Shown here piece after piece: positions 25,357-34,551 of a stretch of DNA of 41,690 nucleotides. Origin of the DNA: Alphaproteobacteria bacterium (lineage in GTDB: Bacteria > Pseudomonadota > Alphaproteobacteria > Caulobacterales > Aquidulcibacteraceae); assembly GCA_027484265.1 (NCBI GenBank), contig JAIXTH010000293.1, positions 1 to 41,690 of the forward strand, written 5' to 3'. A program made the translations under genes and the position numbers. Within the stretch, counting starts at the first letter, position 1; each line of letters starts with the position of its first letter. The notes under the pieces are model-generated. The model saw nothing but the letters and a program-made list of their open reading frames with translations, searched no databases and was not told the DNA's origin.

Positions 25357-26313
25357 TCAGGCCAGGTGCGTCGTGCGGATCACACGCGCGGTGCGGGCTT
25401 CCGAATCCAGCACCAGCGTCTCGGTGATCGTGGTAGCGCCCGAGACCTGCACGCCGCGGACCAGCGCACCGTTCGTCACACCGGCAGCGGCGAACACAAC
25501 GTCGGTGGAGACAAGCTCGGCGAGGTCATACTTGCGGCCAAGGTCGGTGATGCCTGCGCGGGCGGCGCGGGCCTTCTCGTCGTCATTGCGGAACACCAGC
25601 CGGCCCTGGAACTGGCCGCCCACACAGCGCAGCGCTGCCGCTGCGAGCACGCCCTCCGGCGCGCCGCCCTGGCCGAGATAGAGGTCGATGCCCGTGGAGG
25701 GATCGGTGGTGTAGATCACCCCGGCCACGTCGCCGTCGCTGATCAGATGCACCCGGGCGCCAACGGCCCGCAGATCCTCGATGATGGCGGCATGGCGTGG
25801 CCGGTCCAGCACGCACACCCCGATTTGGCCGGGCTCCACACCCTTGGCCTTCGCCAGCGCCTTCACATTCTCGGACGGGCTGGCATCGAGATCCACGATC
25901 CCGGCGGGCAGACCCGGGCCAACGGCGATCTTGTCCATATAGGTGTCGGGCGCATGCAGGAGGCCGCCGCGCGGCGCGATCGCCAGCACGCACAGCGCGT
26001 TGGCCATCGCCTTGGCCGTGAGCGTGGTGCCTTCCAGCGGGTCGAGTGCGATATCGAAGGCCGCACCCGTGCCGGTGCCGACTTCCTCGCCGATGAACAG
26101 CATCGGCGCCTCGTCGCGCTCGCCTTCGCCGATCACGATCCGGCCCTGCATCGCGATGCGGTTGAGAGCGGTGCGCATAGCGTCGACGGCCACCTGGTCG
26201 GCAGCCTTTTCGTCACCGCGCCCGGCCATGCGGGCGGAGGCGATGGCAGCAGCTTCGACGGCAGCAACAGCGCCGGCGGAAATCTCGAACGGCAGAGCAC
26301 GCGAACTTGACAT
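25357..26313 (-). CDS. glpX: Fructose-1,6-bisphosphatase class II (GlpX)
   Basis: AAIASARMAGRGDEKAADQVAVDAMRTALNRIAMQGRIVIGEGERDEAPMLFIGEEVG; DPLEGTTLTAKAMANALCVLAIAPRGGLLHAPDTYMDKIAVGPG; GGAPEGVLAAAALRCVGGQFQGRL. Confidence 0.97.
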   Translation of the reverse strand: MSSSRALPFEISAGAVAAVEAAAIASARMAGRGDEKAADQVAVDAMRTALNRIAMQGRIVIGEGERDEAPMLFIGEEVGTGTGAAFDIALDPLEGTTLTAKAMANALCVLAIAPRGGLLHAPDTYMDKIAVGPGLPAGIVDLDASPSENVKALAKAKGVEPGQIGVCVLDRPRHAAIIEDLRAVGARVHLISDGDVAGVIYTTDPSTGIDLYLGQGGAPEGVLAAAALRCVGGQFQGRLVFRNDDEKARAARAGITDLGRKYDLAELVSTDVVFAAAGVTNGALVRGVQVSGATTITETLVLDSEARTARVIRTTHLA

Positions 26314-26483
26314 GGGACAGCCCTCAGACGGGATGATGCAGACCGGTTGCCTGCCTAGCCGGTCAGGGCCGCCAGCGGGAGCCCTACAACTGTCAAACCG
26401 CACTGCAACACACAGGCTTGTGCGCGCGCGGGGCTGTCAGCTGTTGCCAGCAGCGGTGGCGCAGCCCATCTGTGCCACGCGTC

Positions 26484-27143
26484 ATGTCGGATCACTTTCT
26501 CTACCGCCCGAAATACGTGGACATCCGGATCCGCAAGCCGATGCGCCCTGCCGAGCCGCAAGCGCAGACCCCGCGCTGCGAGCATCCCGGCTGCAGCGCG
26601 GAAGCCGTGGCGCGTGCCCCCAAGTCCCGCGACAACCCCAAGGAGATGTGGTGGTTCTGCGCCGAGCATGCGGCGCTGTACAATCGCAACTGGAACTATT
26701 TCGACGGCATGAGCGAAGGTGAGTTCGACGCGTTCCAGCAGGCAGCCGCCCACGGTCATCGCGCCAGCTGGAGTTTCAAGGCCCCGCCGAATGCCCGCCC
26801 CACCGGCAACGGAAGCGGCAGTGGCCCGGGCCGCCGCGGCTGGCAGGCCGGGGCCACAGGGCCGGAGTGGACAGACCCCTATGGTACCTTCCGGGGCCGC
26901 CGGGGTGGCACGGGACGGGCGACACCCGACGAGCCGGACGGCCGCGTGCCAACCCCGATCCGCGAGGCGCTGGAAACCCTGGAACTGCCGGCGGAGGCCA
27001 GTCGCGACGATGTGCGCCGGGCCTATACCGAGCTGGTGCGCCGCTTCCACCCCGATGCCAATGGCGGAGACCGGTCGGCCGAGGGACGGCTGTCGGCTGT
27101 GGTCAAGGCCTACAAGATGCTGAAGACCGCCCGGCGCGCCTGA
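26484..27143 (+). CDS. DnaJ-domain protein with N-terminal Cys/His motif
   Basis: N-terminal CEHPGCSAEAVARAPKSRDNPKEMWWFCAEHAALYNRNWNYFDGMSEGE; C-terminal J domain ALETLELPAEASRDDVRRAYTELVRRFHPDANGGDRSAEGRLSAVVKAYKML. Confidence 0.9.
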   Translation: MSDHFLYRPKYVDIRIRKPMRPAEPQAQTPRCEHPGCSAEAVARAPKSRDNPKEMWWFCAEHAALYNRNWNYFDGMSEGEFDAFQQAAAHGHRASWSFKAPPNARPTGNGSGSGPGRRGWQAGATGPEWTDPYGTFRGRRGGTGRATPDEPDGRVPTPIREALETLELPAEASRDDVRRAYTELVRRFHPDANGGDRSAEGRLSAVVKAYKMLKTARRA

Positions 27144-27255
27144 CCGGCCGGCGCATGCAGCGCGAACAGGGTCGATCTGCGCACGGACTTTGACCGGACA
27201 GGCGGTTCTGTCGCAAAGAGCCCGCTTGCTTCTCTCCGGAACCGCAGTCCGCGAC

Positions 27256-28371
27256 ATGACCGAATCGCCCGCATTCGCAGCCGCCACCGCCCGCGTCATG
27301 TCCGCAGCCGGATTTGCCGAGGCGCGGCGCGACCCGCTGGACCAGGATGCCTCCACCCGTTCCTACGAGCGACTGGTCCGGCCTGACGGGCGCACGGCCA
27401 TGTTGATGAAGGCGCCGCGTGACAATGAAAGCGATGGCCCCTGCGCGCCTCTGGCGACCGAGGCCGAGCGACTGGCCCGCGGCTGGAACTGGACCTCGCG
27501 GCTGGCCGCCAGCCGGGTGGAAGCGTTTGCCGCCGTCTCGGCACATCTGCGTCAGCTGGGTCTGTCGGCACCCGAAGTGCTGGCAGTGGACGAGACCGCA
27601 GGCGTGGCCGTGGTGGAGGATCTGGGCGGGGGCGTGCTCGCCGCCCTGCTTCAGGATCAGCCCGGGGAAGAAGTGGGGCTCTATGCGCTGGCCGGGGAAC
27701 TGCTGGCCAGCCTGCATGCGATGCCGGTACCGGCCAGCCTGCCGGCGCCTGGAGGCGACTGGCACCTGCTGGACTTCGACAGGCTGGCTCTGCGGGTGAA
27801 TGCCGATCTGTTTGTCGAGTGGGTACCGCAGCTGCTGGGGGGGCGACCATATGGTGCGCAGACCTTGCAGACCTACCAGGCTGTGACCGGGACGATCATC
27901 GACAAGATCCTGATGCATCCACGGGCCCTGACGCTGCGCGACTATCACGCCGAGAACCTGATCTGGCTGCCCCGTCGTGCGGGCCTTGCCCAGATCGGGT
28001 TGCTGGACTTCCAGGATGCCGTGCACGGCTATCGCGCCTGGGACTTCACCATGCTGCTGCATGATGCGCGGCGCGATGTGACCCCGGCCGCGCACGAAGC
28101 GGCGCTGGCGGCCTATGTGGCGGCAACCGGTGCCAGCCGCGGCGCCCTGGAGCAGGAGCTGGCGCTGCAGGGCGCCATCAATGTGTTGCGGATCATCGGT
28201 ATCTTCGCCCGGCTGATCCACCGTGACAGCAAGGGCCGGTACCGGCGCTTCATGCCGCGCATGGTGGGGCACCTGCGGGCTGTCCTGCGCGAGCCGATGC
28301 TGGCGGACCTCGCGGCCTGGATCGAACAGCATGCGCCGCTGCAGGCCCTGACGGAGGTGGATCGTGACTGA
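27256..28371 (+). CDS. amgK: Aminoglycoside phosphotransferase-fold amino sugar kinase (AmgK-like)
   Basis: LTLRDYHAENLIWLPRRAGLAQIGLLDFQDAVHGYRAWDFTMLLHDARRDV; overlaps the MurU-like gene by 8 bp. Confidence 0.88.
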   Translation: MTESPAFAAATARVMSAAGFAEARRDPLDQDASTRSYERLVRPDGRTAMLMKAPRDNESDGPCAPLATEAERLARGWNWTSRLAASRVEAFAAVSAHLRQLGLSAPEVLAVDETAGVAVVEDLGGGVLAALLQDQPGEEVGLYALAGELLASLHAMPVPASLPAPGGDWHLLDFDRLALRVNADLFVEWVPQLLGGRPYGAQTLQTYQAVTGTIIDKILMHPRALTLRDYHAENLIWLPRRAGLAQIGLLDFQDAVHGYRAWDFTMLLHDARRDVTPAAHEAALAAYVAATGASRGALEQELALQGAINVLRIIGIFARLIHRDSKGRYRRFMPRMVGHLRAVLREPMLADLAAWIEQHAPLQALTEVDRD

Positions 28372-29116
28372 GGTGCCGAAGGTGGCGATGGTGTTCGCGG
28401 CTGGCCTCGGCACCCGGATGCGGCCCCTGACCAATGACCGGCCCAAGGCGCTGGTGGAGGTGGATGGCCGCACCTTGCTCGATCACCTGCTGGACCGGCT
28501 TGCTGACGCCGGCGTGGAGGTGGCGGTGGTGAACACTTTCCACTTTGCCCCGGCCCTGATCGCCCATCTGGCCGCACGGGCGCACCGCGCACCGCGCATC
28601 GTCATCAGCGATGAGAGCCACCTCGCCGAGCCACTGGAAACCGAAGGCGGGCTGATCCAGGCCCTGCCGCTGCTGGAGGAGGCACTGGCACAGACCGGGG
28701 GCGGGGATGCGATCCTGACCTGCAACGCCGACGCAATCTGGGTCGAGCCCGCGATCCTGCAGCGGATGGCGGCGGCCTGGGATCCTGTCCGGATGAAGGG
28801 CCTCCTGATGCTGGCCAACCTGGAAACATCACTCGGCTTTGACGGACCGGGCGACTTTTTCCAGGATGGGGCCGGGGCGCTGACACGGCGCGGGTCGGCT
28901 CCGGTCGCGCCCTTTGCCTTTGCGGGCACCCAGCTGACCCTGCTGTCGCACTTCCGGGACCGGCCCGCGGGCAAGCGCAGCCTGGCGCGGATCTGGTTCG
29001 ACAGCTGGGCCCCCGCCGGGCAGCTGCACGGCCTCGCACTGGAGGGGCAGTGGCTGCATGTAGGCGATCCGGCGGCCCGTGATGCCGCTGAAGCCTGGCT
29101 GCGCGCCCACGCCTGA
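28364..29116 (+). CDS. murU: Nucleotidyltransferase, MurU-like (N-acetylmuramate-1-phosphate uridylyltransferase)
   Basis: VAMVFAAGLGTRMRPLTNDRPKALVEVDGRTLLDHLLDRLADAG; CNADAIW; paired with amgK. GTG start. Confidence 0.87.
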   Translation: MTEVPKVAMVFAAGLGTRMRPLTNDRPKALVEVDGRTLLDHLLDRLADAGVEVAVVNTFHFAPALIAHLAARAHRAPRIVISDESHLAEPLETEGGLIQALPLLEEALAQTGGGDAILTCNADAIWVEPAILQRMAAAWDPVRMKGLLMLANLETSLGFDGPGDFFQDGAGALTRRGSAPVAPFAFAGTQLTLLSHFRDRPAGKRSLARIWFDSWAPAGQLHGLALEGQWLHVGDPAARDAAEAWLRAHA

Positions 29117-29130
29117 CGCAGGGCCGCCAT

Positions 29131-29883
29131 TCAGGGCTGGGCGGTGATGATCCGCACCGCTCCAACAAAGGCCGCCCGGGTACGCCAATGGCCATGCGCC
29201 CGGTCCCAGCTGCCGTCAGCCAGCATCGCTGCCAGCTGTGCCTGGAACCGCTGCCGCTCGCCGGCCGTCACGAAGCCCCAGGCGGACTGCGCGTCGAGCA
29301 CCGCCGGATCGAGGAACGCTTCGGGGCGGGCAAAGAAGGCCTCGCTGAAGCCATCGGTGCAGTCGGCCGGGACCACCACTGGCGTGACGCTCACCGAGCC
29401 CCCCAGCGCCGCCGCAATCCGGTCGATCGCGGGATAGCGGCGCGCCTCCACCGCAATCACCGCCGGGCACAGGTCAGCGAGCCACCAGCCCGCCAAGAAC
29501 TCGGGGTCGAAAGTGAGGATCACCACCGGTCCCCGGGCCACCCGGCGCATCTGGGCAAGACCCGCCTCGAGGTCAGGCCAGTGATGGACACTGAGAACGC
29601 TGAGAGCGGCATCGAATGCCTTGTCCGGAAACGGCAGCGCGTCGGCCACGGCAGCCACCACTGGCGCGGCCCCCGGTGCGCGGCGGCTGCGCATGTCGCC
29701 AGAGGGCTCGACGGCCACAACAAGCCGGTCGGCTGGCTCGTAGGAACCCGTGCCGGCCCCCACATTCACCACGCTGCGCGCCGGGCCGAGGGCCCTGGCC
29801 AGCTGGGCTGCGATGCGCGGGTCACCCCGGCGTATCCGCGCATAGCGGCCGCCATAGCCCTGATAGTCGAAATCGCCCGTCAT
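29131..29883 (-). CDS. Class I SAM-dependent methyltransferase
   Basis: SVVNVGAGTGSYEPADRLVVAVEPSGDMRSRR; AVADALPFPDKAFDAALSVLSVHHWPDLEAGLAQMRRVARGPVVILTFDP. Confidence 0.9.
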   Translation of the reverse strand: MTGDFDYQGYGGRYARIRRGDPRIAAQLARALGPARSVVNVGAGTGSYEPADRLVVAVEPSGDMRSRRAPGAAPVVAAVADALPFPDKAFDAALSVLSVHHWPDLEAGLAQMRRVARGPVVILTFDPEFLAGWWLADLCPAVIAVEARRYPAIDRIAAALGGSVSVTPVVVPADCTDGFSEAFFARPEAFLDPAVLDAQSAWGFVTAGERQRFQAQLAAMLADGSWDRAHGHWRTRAAFVGAVRIITAQP

Positions 29884-29936
29884 GCTGTCTCCGGACCGGT
29901 CCTCAGCGCGGCACCTGCGGATCGGGCCACAGCAAC

Positions 29937-29966
29937 GAAAAAGGCCCGGGGTTGCCCCCGGGCCTT
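29937..29966 (-). terminator. Rho-independent terminator of the ompA-family gene
   Basis: On the minus strand: AAGGCCCGGGG-GCAA-CCCCGGGCCTT-TTT; located just after the stop at 29990. Confidence 0.88.
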
Positions 29967-29989
29967 GTCCGACTGGATCAGTGAACCGA

Positions 29990-31249
29990 TCACTGGAAGC
30001 TGAAGGTCACTTCCGTGCGGCGGTTCAGCGGCTCCTTGACACCGTCGCCGGTGGCAACGGCCGGGCGGCTTTCACCGAAGGCTTCACCGGTCATCAGGTC
30101 AGCCGGGACGCCGCGCGACACGAGGGCTTCGCTCACCACGGTCACACGACGCTCGGACAGAGCGATGTTGTAACGCGGGTTGCCCGACGTGTCGGCGTGA
30201 CCCTGGATCAGGACCGACGAGTAGATGCAGTTCCGTGCCGCGATGTCGTTCACTTCGTTGGTGATCACTTCGTTGGCCTGATCGGTCAGGAACGACCGGT
30301 CGTGCTCGAAGTACACCACGAACGAGGTGCCGTCGCAGACCACGCGAGCCGGCGGAGGCGGCGGCGGGGGAGGCGGCGGGGGAGGCGGAGGCGGCGGCGG
30401 CGGCGGCGGAGCCACCGGCGGCGGGGGAGGCGGAGGCGGAGGCGGAGGCGGCGGAGCCACCGGCGGCGGCGGCGGCGGCGGCGGAGCCGACAGCTGGTAG
30501 CGCAGGCCAACGCCGAGGATGCCACCACCCGAACCGAAGTCCGAGCCGTAGGTCCCGCCGATGGTCAGCGGCTGCGTGGCAGCCGTGCCGGACTGGTTGA
30601 TGCGGTAGCGACCGAAACCGGCGAACTCGAGGTCCGGAACGGTCAGGTAGCGGAAGGTCACGTCACCGCTGAGGCGGTCCGAGAGCTTCAGGCCAACGCC
30701 GGCCATCACCTGCCAGGCAAAGCCCGAGTCGCTGTCGGAGATGCCGACGGCCGATTGGCGGGACAGGATGCGCGACACGGTGTTGAAGGCCGGGTCACGG
30801 TCGAACGACGAAGCCGTCACATCCACGCGGCCGAGACCGACGCCTGCGCCGATGAACGGGTTGATCGCGCCATCACGGTTGAAGTCGTAGTAGGCATTGA
30901 CCATGCCAGCCCACAGGTTCGCCGCGCCATCAACGCCATCGGTGCCCTTCGGGTTGAAGTCGGTCTGCGAATTCAGGAGCTCGGCCTCCACGCGGAAGCC
31001 GTTCGAGAACGCATAGCCCAGAGCCAGGCTGGCGCCCCAGCCGCCATCGCCGTTCGCGCCACGGCCAATGCCGTAGGGCGCAACGCCGGTGAAGCCAGCA
31101 ACGGCAGCGTTCGGGACGTTGTCGAATTCAACGCCACCATCGAAATTGTAGCCCACCGAAGCGCTGCCATACCAGCCATCGGCCGCGGCCAGGCCGGGCA
31201 CAAGAGCCAGCGCGGCGACGGCCGATGCGCTGAACAGAATTGCTTTCAT
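29990..31249 (-). CDS. OmpA-family outer-membrane protein with proline-rich linker
   Basis: Signal peptide; Opa/OmpA-like barrel; C-terminal OmpA domain VVYFEHDRSFLTDQANEVI...VLIQGHADTSGNPRYNIALSERRVTVVSEALVSRGVPADLMTGEAFGESRPAVATGDGVKEPLNRRTEVTF. Confidence 0.95.
   Translation of the reverse strand: MKAILFSASAVAALALVPGLAAADGWYGSASVGYNFDGGVEFDNVPNAAVAGFTGVAPYGIGRGANGDGGWGASLALGYAFSNGFRVEAELLNSQTDFNPKGTDGVDGAANLWAGMVNAYYDFNRDGAINPFIGAGVGLGRVDVTASSFDRDPAFNTVSRILSRQSAVGISDSDSGFAWQVMAGVGLKLSDRLSGDVTFRYLTVPDLEFAGFGRYRINQSGTAATQPLTIGGTYGSDFGSGGGILGVGLRYQLSAPPPPPPPPVAPPPPPPPPPPPPPVAPPPPPPPPPPPPPPPPPPPPARVVCDGTSFVVYFEHDRSFLTDQANEVITNEVNDIAARNCIYSSVLIQGHADTSGNPRYNIALSERRVTVVSEALVSRGVPADLMTGEAFGESRPAVATGDGVKEPLNRRTEVTFSFQ
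30349..30489 (-). repeat. Low-complexity polyproline-coding tract inside the OmpA-family gene
   Basis: Counted from codons: proline runs of 8, 13 and 20 residues separated by Val-Ala. Confidence 0.95.
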
Positions 31250-31691
31250 GGGTGAGATCCCCTCTCAGTTGATCGCCACGCGGGACGTCACCCGTCTCAT
31301 TAGCCCCAACGACGTAGAGGTCAACTGACTTGGTTGCCGAAACTCATTGGATCGATCGATTAATCGCGTTCGGTTGGCCGCCTGTTGCAGGACAGGCGCA
31401 CTTGAAACTCCCGCATTCGCGGCATTTTCAGCCGCTCACGTGATCTCACGGCGGTCATTTCACGCTATCTGGAGAAATCCGCCCCGCCCGGGTGGCCTGA
31501 GTCTCGCCCCGGGGCTGTTGCACCCCGGCAACGCCATGGTGTGGCGATTCGCACCGGTGACACGGCCGTCCCGGCAGGATCGCCTGTCGCCGAGGTCACA
31601 GGCCGGAATAAGGCATCGAGCTGGTCAAGAAGGTGTGGCTGATACGGCTGCCGCTGCAGTGAAAGCGCGCCGCAGATGCAGATGATGGCAG

Positions 31692-31767
31692 TGGTGAGCC
31701 CGCCGGGGTTCGAACCCGGGACCTACTGATTAAAAGTCAGTTGCTCTACCGGCTGAGCTACAGGCTC
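31692..31767 (-). tRNA. tRNA-Lys (anticodon TTT), 3' CCA encoded
   Basis: Minus strand: GAGCCTGTAGCTCAGCCGGTAGAGCAACTGACTTTTAATCAGTAGGTCCCGGGTTCGAACCCCGGCGGGCTCACCA; acceptor, anticodon and T stems pair; GGTTCGAACCC T arm. Confidence 0.97.
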
Positions 31768-31907
31768 GCGACGTCTGCCGCTGGAGGGGGCGGTACAGGG
31801 TCGTACCGGTGCGGTCAATCTGGACGGCGCATAACGGGGCAAGTGCAGGGACGGCGCAATGGCACCGCCATCTTGCCACGTCACGAGCCAGCCGCCACAA
31901 GCGGGCC

Positions 31908-32513
31908 ATGCAGAAGTTCACCCGCCTCTCCGCGGCCGCCGCGCCCCTGCCGGTGGCCAATGTCGATACCGACCAGATCATTCCCAAGCAGTTCCTGTCC
32001 ACTGTCGAGCGGACCGGCCTGTCAAAGGGGCTGTTCTATGACATGCGCTTCGATGGCGGTGGCGCCGAGAAGCCGGACTTTGTGCTGAACCAACCACATT
32101 ACCGCGGCGCCAGGATCCTGCTGGCCGGCCCGAATTTCGGCTGTGGCTCGTCGCGCGAGCATGCGCCGTGGGCGCTGATGGATTTCGGGATCAGCTGCGT
32201 GATCAGCGCGGGCTTTGCCGACATCTTCTTCAACAATTGCTTCAAGAACGGCCTGCTGCCGGTGGTGCTGCCCGAGGCGGTGGTCGAGCAGCTGATGGCC
32301 CAGGCCACCGGCGACAATGCCCGCTTCGATGTTGACCTCGAGGCCCAGACCGTCACCGCGCCCGACGGCACCGTGCATGCGTTCGAGATCGATCCCGGCC
32401 GCAAGCGCGCCCTGCTGCTGGGCCTCGACGAGATTGGCGAGACGCTCACGCAGGGCAGTGCCATCGCCGCCCATGAGGAGCGGCGCCGCCTCGCCACCCC
32501 CTGGCTGGGATGA
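31908..32513 (+). CDS. leuD: 3-isopropylmalate dehydratase small subunit
   Basis: [86 protein letters not shown]. Confidence 0.97.
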   Translation: MQKFTRLSAAAAPLPVANVDTDQIIPKQFLSTVERTGLSKGLFYDMRFDGGGAEKPDFVLNQPHYRGARILLAGPNFGCGSSREHAPWALMDFGISCVISAGFADIFFNNCFKNGLLPVVLPEAVVEQLMAQATGDNARFDVDLEAQTVTAPDGTVHAFEIDPGRKRALLLGLDEIGETLTQGSAIAAHEERRRLATPWLG

Positions 32514-32575
32514 AAGCGCGGAATTAACCCTGGCGGTGGCAGGAAGCTGGCGAAACCTCTGCCGGATGCCGCGTC

Positions 32576-34453
32576 TTGGATACCACCACTTCACCCGACC
32601 TGAGCCTGCCCGCCGCCAGTCCGGCCTCTGCCGTGCGCCGCGCGATCCTGGCACTGGCGCTGGTGGCGGTGCTGGTGATGGCCGCCATCCCGGCTGTTGT
32701 GGCGGTGTTCGACTGGCGCCTGCCCGACAATGACGATGCGATGCGGGTGGCGCAGGTGCGCGACTGGCTGGCGGGACAGGCGTGGCATGACGTGCGCCAG
32801 CACCGGTTTGCGCCCCTCGATGATGGCGACATGCACTGGTCGCGCCTCGCGGATCTGCCGATGGCTCTGGTGGCGCTGCTGGCGATGCCACTGATGGGGA
32901 CCGAGACCGGCCTGAAGCTGGCAGCCCTTGTCACCCCGCCGCTGCTGGGCCTGATCACGTGCGCCCTGGCGGTTCGTATTGCCCTGCGGCTCGCGCCGCC
33001 GGGATCCGCGGCTGTTGTGGCGTCCATCACGGTGCCGATGTGCCTGCTGGCCTTTCCCTCGCTGACCTGGTTCCTGCCGGGGCGGGTGGACCACCACGGC
33101 CTGCAGCTGCTGGCGCTGATGGCAGCTGTGGCGGGACTGGCGGGCGGCAGTGTGCGCGGTGCGGTGGTGGCGGGCCTGGCAGTGGCCACATCGCTGCTGG
33201 TGGGGCTGGAGACCGCGCCGGTGCTGGTGGTGGTGACGGGGTTCGTGGCGCTGCGCTGGCTGCTGCGGGGGGCTACGGTCCGGGCCGCCACCATCGCCTT
33301 TGCCCTGGCACTCGGGATCGGGCTCGCCGCACTGTTTGCCGCGACGATCGCACCGGAGCGGTGGCTGGCGCGGCATCATGATGCTTTCAGCCTCATCCAT
33401 CTGGCTCCGGCCCTGGTGGGCGCCGCTGGCCTCGCCGTGGCAGCAGCCATGCTGCGGGGCGAGGCGCTGCTGGCGCGCTGGATCGCGGCGGCCGTCATCG
33501 GCGTGGCTGTGGTGGCGGCCGCCCTGCCCTTCCCCGAACTGCTGCGCAGTCCCTACAGCCAGGTGGACCCGATGCTGCGCGAGATCTGGTTGTCGCGTGT
33601 GGGCGAGACGTTTTCGGCCGTGGCGGGGCTGCAGACCGGCCAGCCGCACCTGGCGATCGCGTTCGGCGTGCCGGCCGTGCTGGCCAGTGGAGCGGCCTGC
33701 TTCATGGCCTGGCGGGCGTGGCACACCGGCTCCGACCGCCTGGACCTCTGGATGCTGCTGGCAGCCCTGCTGCTGGTGACCACTGTGCTGGCGTGGGTGT
33801 GGCAGCTGCGGGTGTCGGGGCAGGCGGCCCTGCTGGGCTCGATCGCAGTGGCGGCCTGCCTGGCCTGGCTGCTGGAAACACGCGGGACGCGGGCATTCCT
33901 GGTGGGCGCTCTTGCCCTCTCGCCGCTGGTCAGCGGCGCCGCAGGGGCCATGCTGTCGAGCCGCCTGGAAGCTGACCATCTGCAGGCGCGTAGCGCCGTG
34001 GCGGGTGAACCTGACGCAGCGACGCCAGCCACCGCACAGGCAACAGCCCTGCCGGGCCAGTGCACCGGCACCCAGGCCTTTGCCGGCCTCACCGGCCTGA
34101 CACCGATGCTGGCAGTGACCTCCATTGATGTGGGCGCACCGATGCTGCTGGCCACGGCGCATACGGTGCTGGCGGCGCCCTATCACCGCAACAACCGCTC
34201 CCTGCGCGCCGCCTATGACATCTTCCTCGCGCCACCTGCACAGGCCGAGGCCAAGGTCCGCGCCCTGGGCGCCGGGCTGATCGTCACCTGTACCGGCGCC
34301 GCCGAGGCCGATGTGCTGGCGCAACGCGCGCCCGGCGGGCTGATGGCTGCACTGGAAGCCGGGCGGGTCCCCGGCTGGCTTGCCCCCTTGCCGAGTCCGC
34401 AGGGGTCGGACATCAGGGCCTGGCGCGTGCTGCCGCCCCGCCAGGGGCAGTGA
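32576..34453 (+). CDS. Multi-pass membrane protein, GT-C/STT3-like glycosyltransferase candidate
   Basis: About 12 hydrophobic segments; first-loop motif LPDNDDAMRVAQVRDWLAGQAWHDVRQHRFAPLDDGDMHWSRLADLP and PGRVDHHGLQLLAL. The start codon is uncertain (TTG at 32576). Confidence 0.7.
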   Translation: MDTTTSPDLSLPAASPASAVRRAILALALVAVLVMAAIPAVVAVFDWRLPDNDDAMRVAQVRDWLAGQAWHDVRQHRFAPLDDGDMHWSRLADLPMALVALLAMPLMGTETGLKLAALVTPPLLGLITCALAVRIALRLAPPGSAAVVASITVPMCLLAFPSLTWFLPGRVDHHGLQLLALMAAVAGLAGGSVRGAVVAGLAVATSLLVGLETAPVLVVVTGFVALRWLLRGATVRAATIAFALALGIGLAALFAATIAPERWLARHHDAFSLIHLAPALVGAAGLAVAAAMLRGEALLARWIAAAVIGVAVVAAALPFPELLRSPYSQVDPMLREIWLSRVGETFSAVAGLQTGQPHLAIAFGVPAVLASGAACFMAWRAWHTGSDRLDLWMLLAALLLVTTVLAWVWQLRVSGQAALLGSIAVAACLAWLLETRGTRAFLVGALALSPLVSGAAGAMLSSRLEADHLQARSAVAGEPDAATPATAQATALPGQCTGTQAFAGLTGLTPMLAVTSIDVGAPMLLATAHTVLAAPYHRNNRSLRAAYDIFLAPPAQAEAKVRALGAGLIVTCTGAAEADVLAQRAPGGLMAALEAGRVPGWLAPLPSPQGSDIRAWRVLPPRQGQ

Positions 34454-34551
34454 AGGTCCAACCGGGCCGATCCCGCGCACCCGATCCCTGACAGGGTCTG
34501 CAACGGCCAACCGGGCCGCCCGCTGGCCCTCACGCGACAGCCGGTACCAGC

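Noticed and set aside
29882-31255. 457-aa plus-strand ORF with Arg-rich tract RRRRGRRRGRRRRRRRR
   Set aside because: It is the complement of the polyproline tract of the OmpA-family gene, whose OmpA domain is clear on minus.
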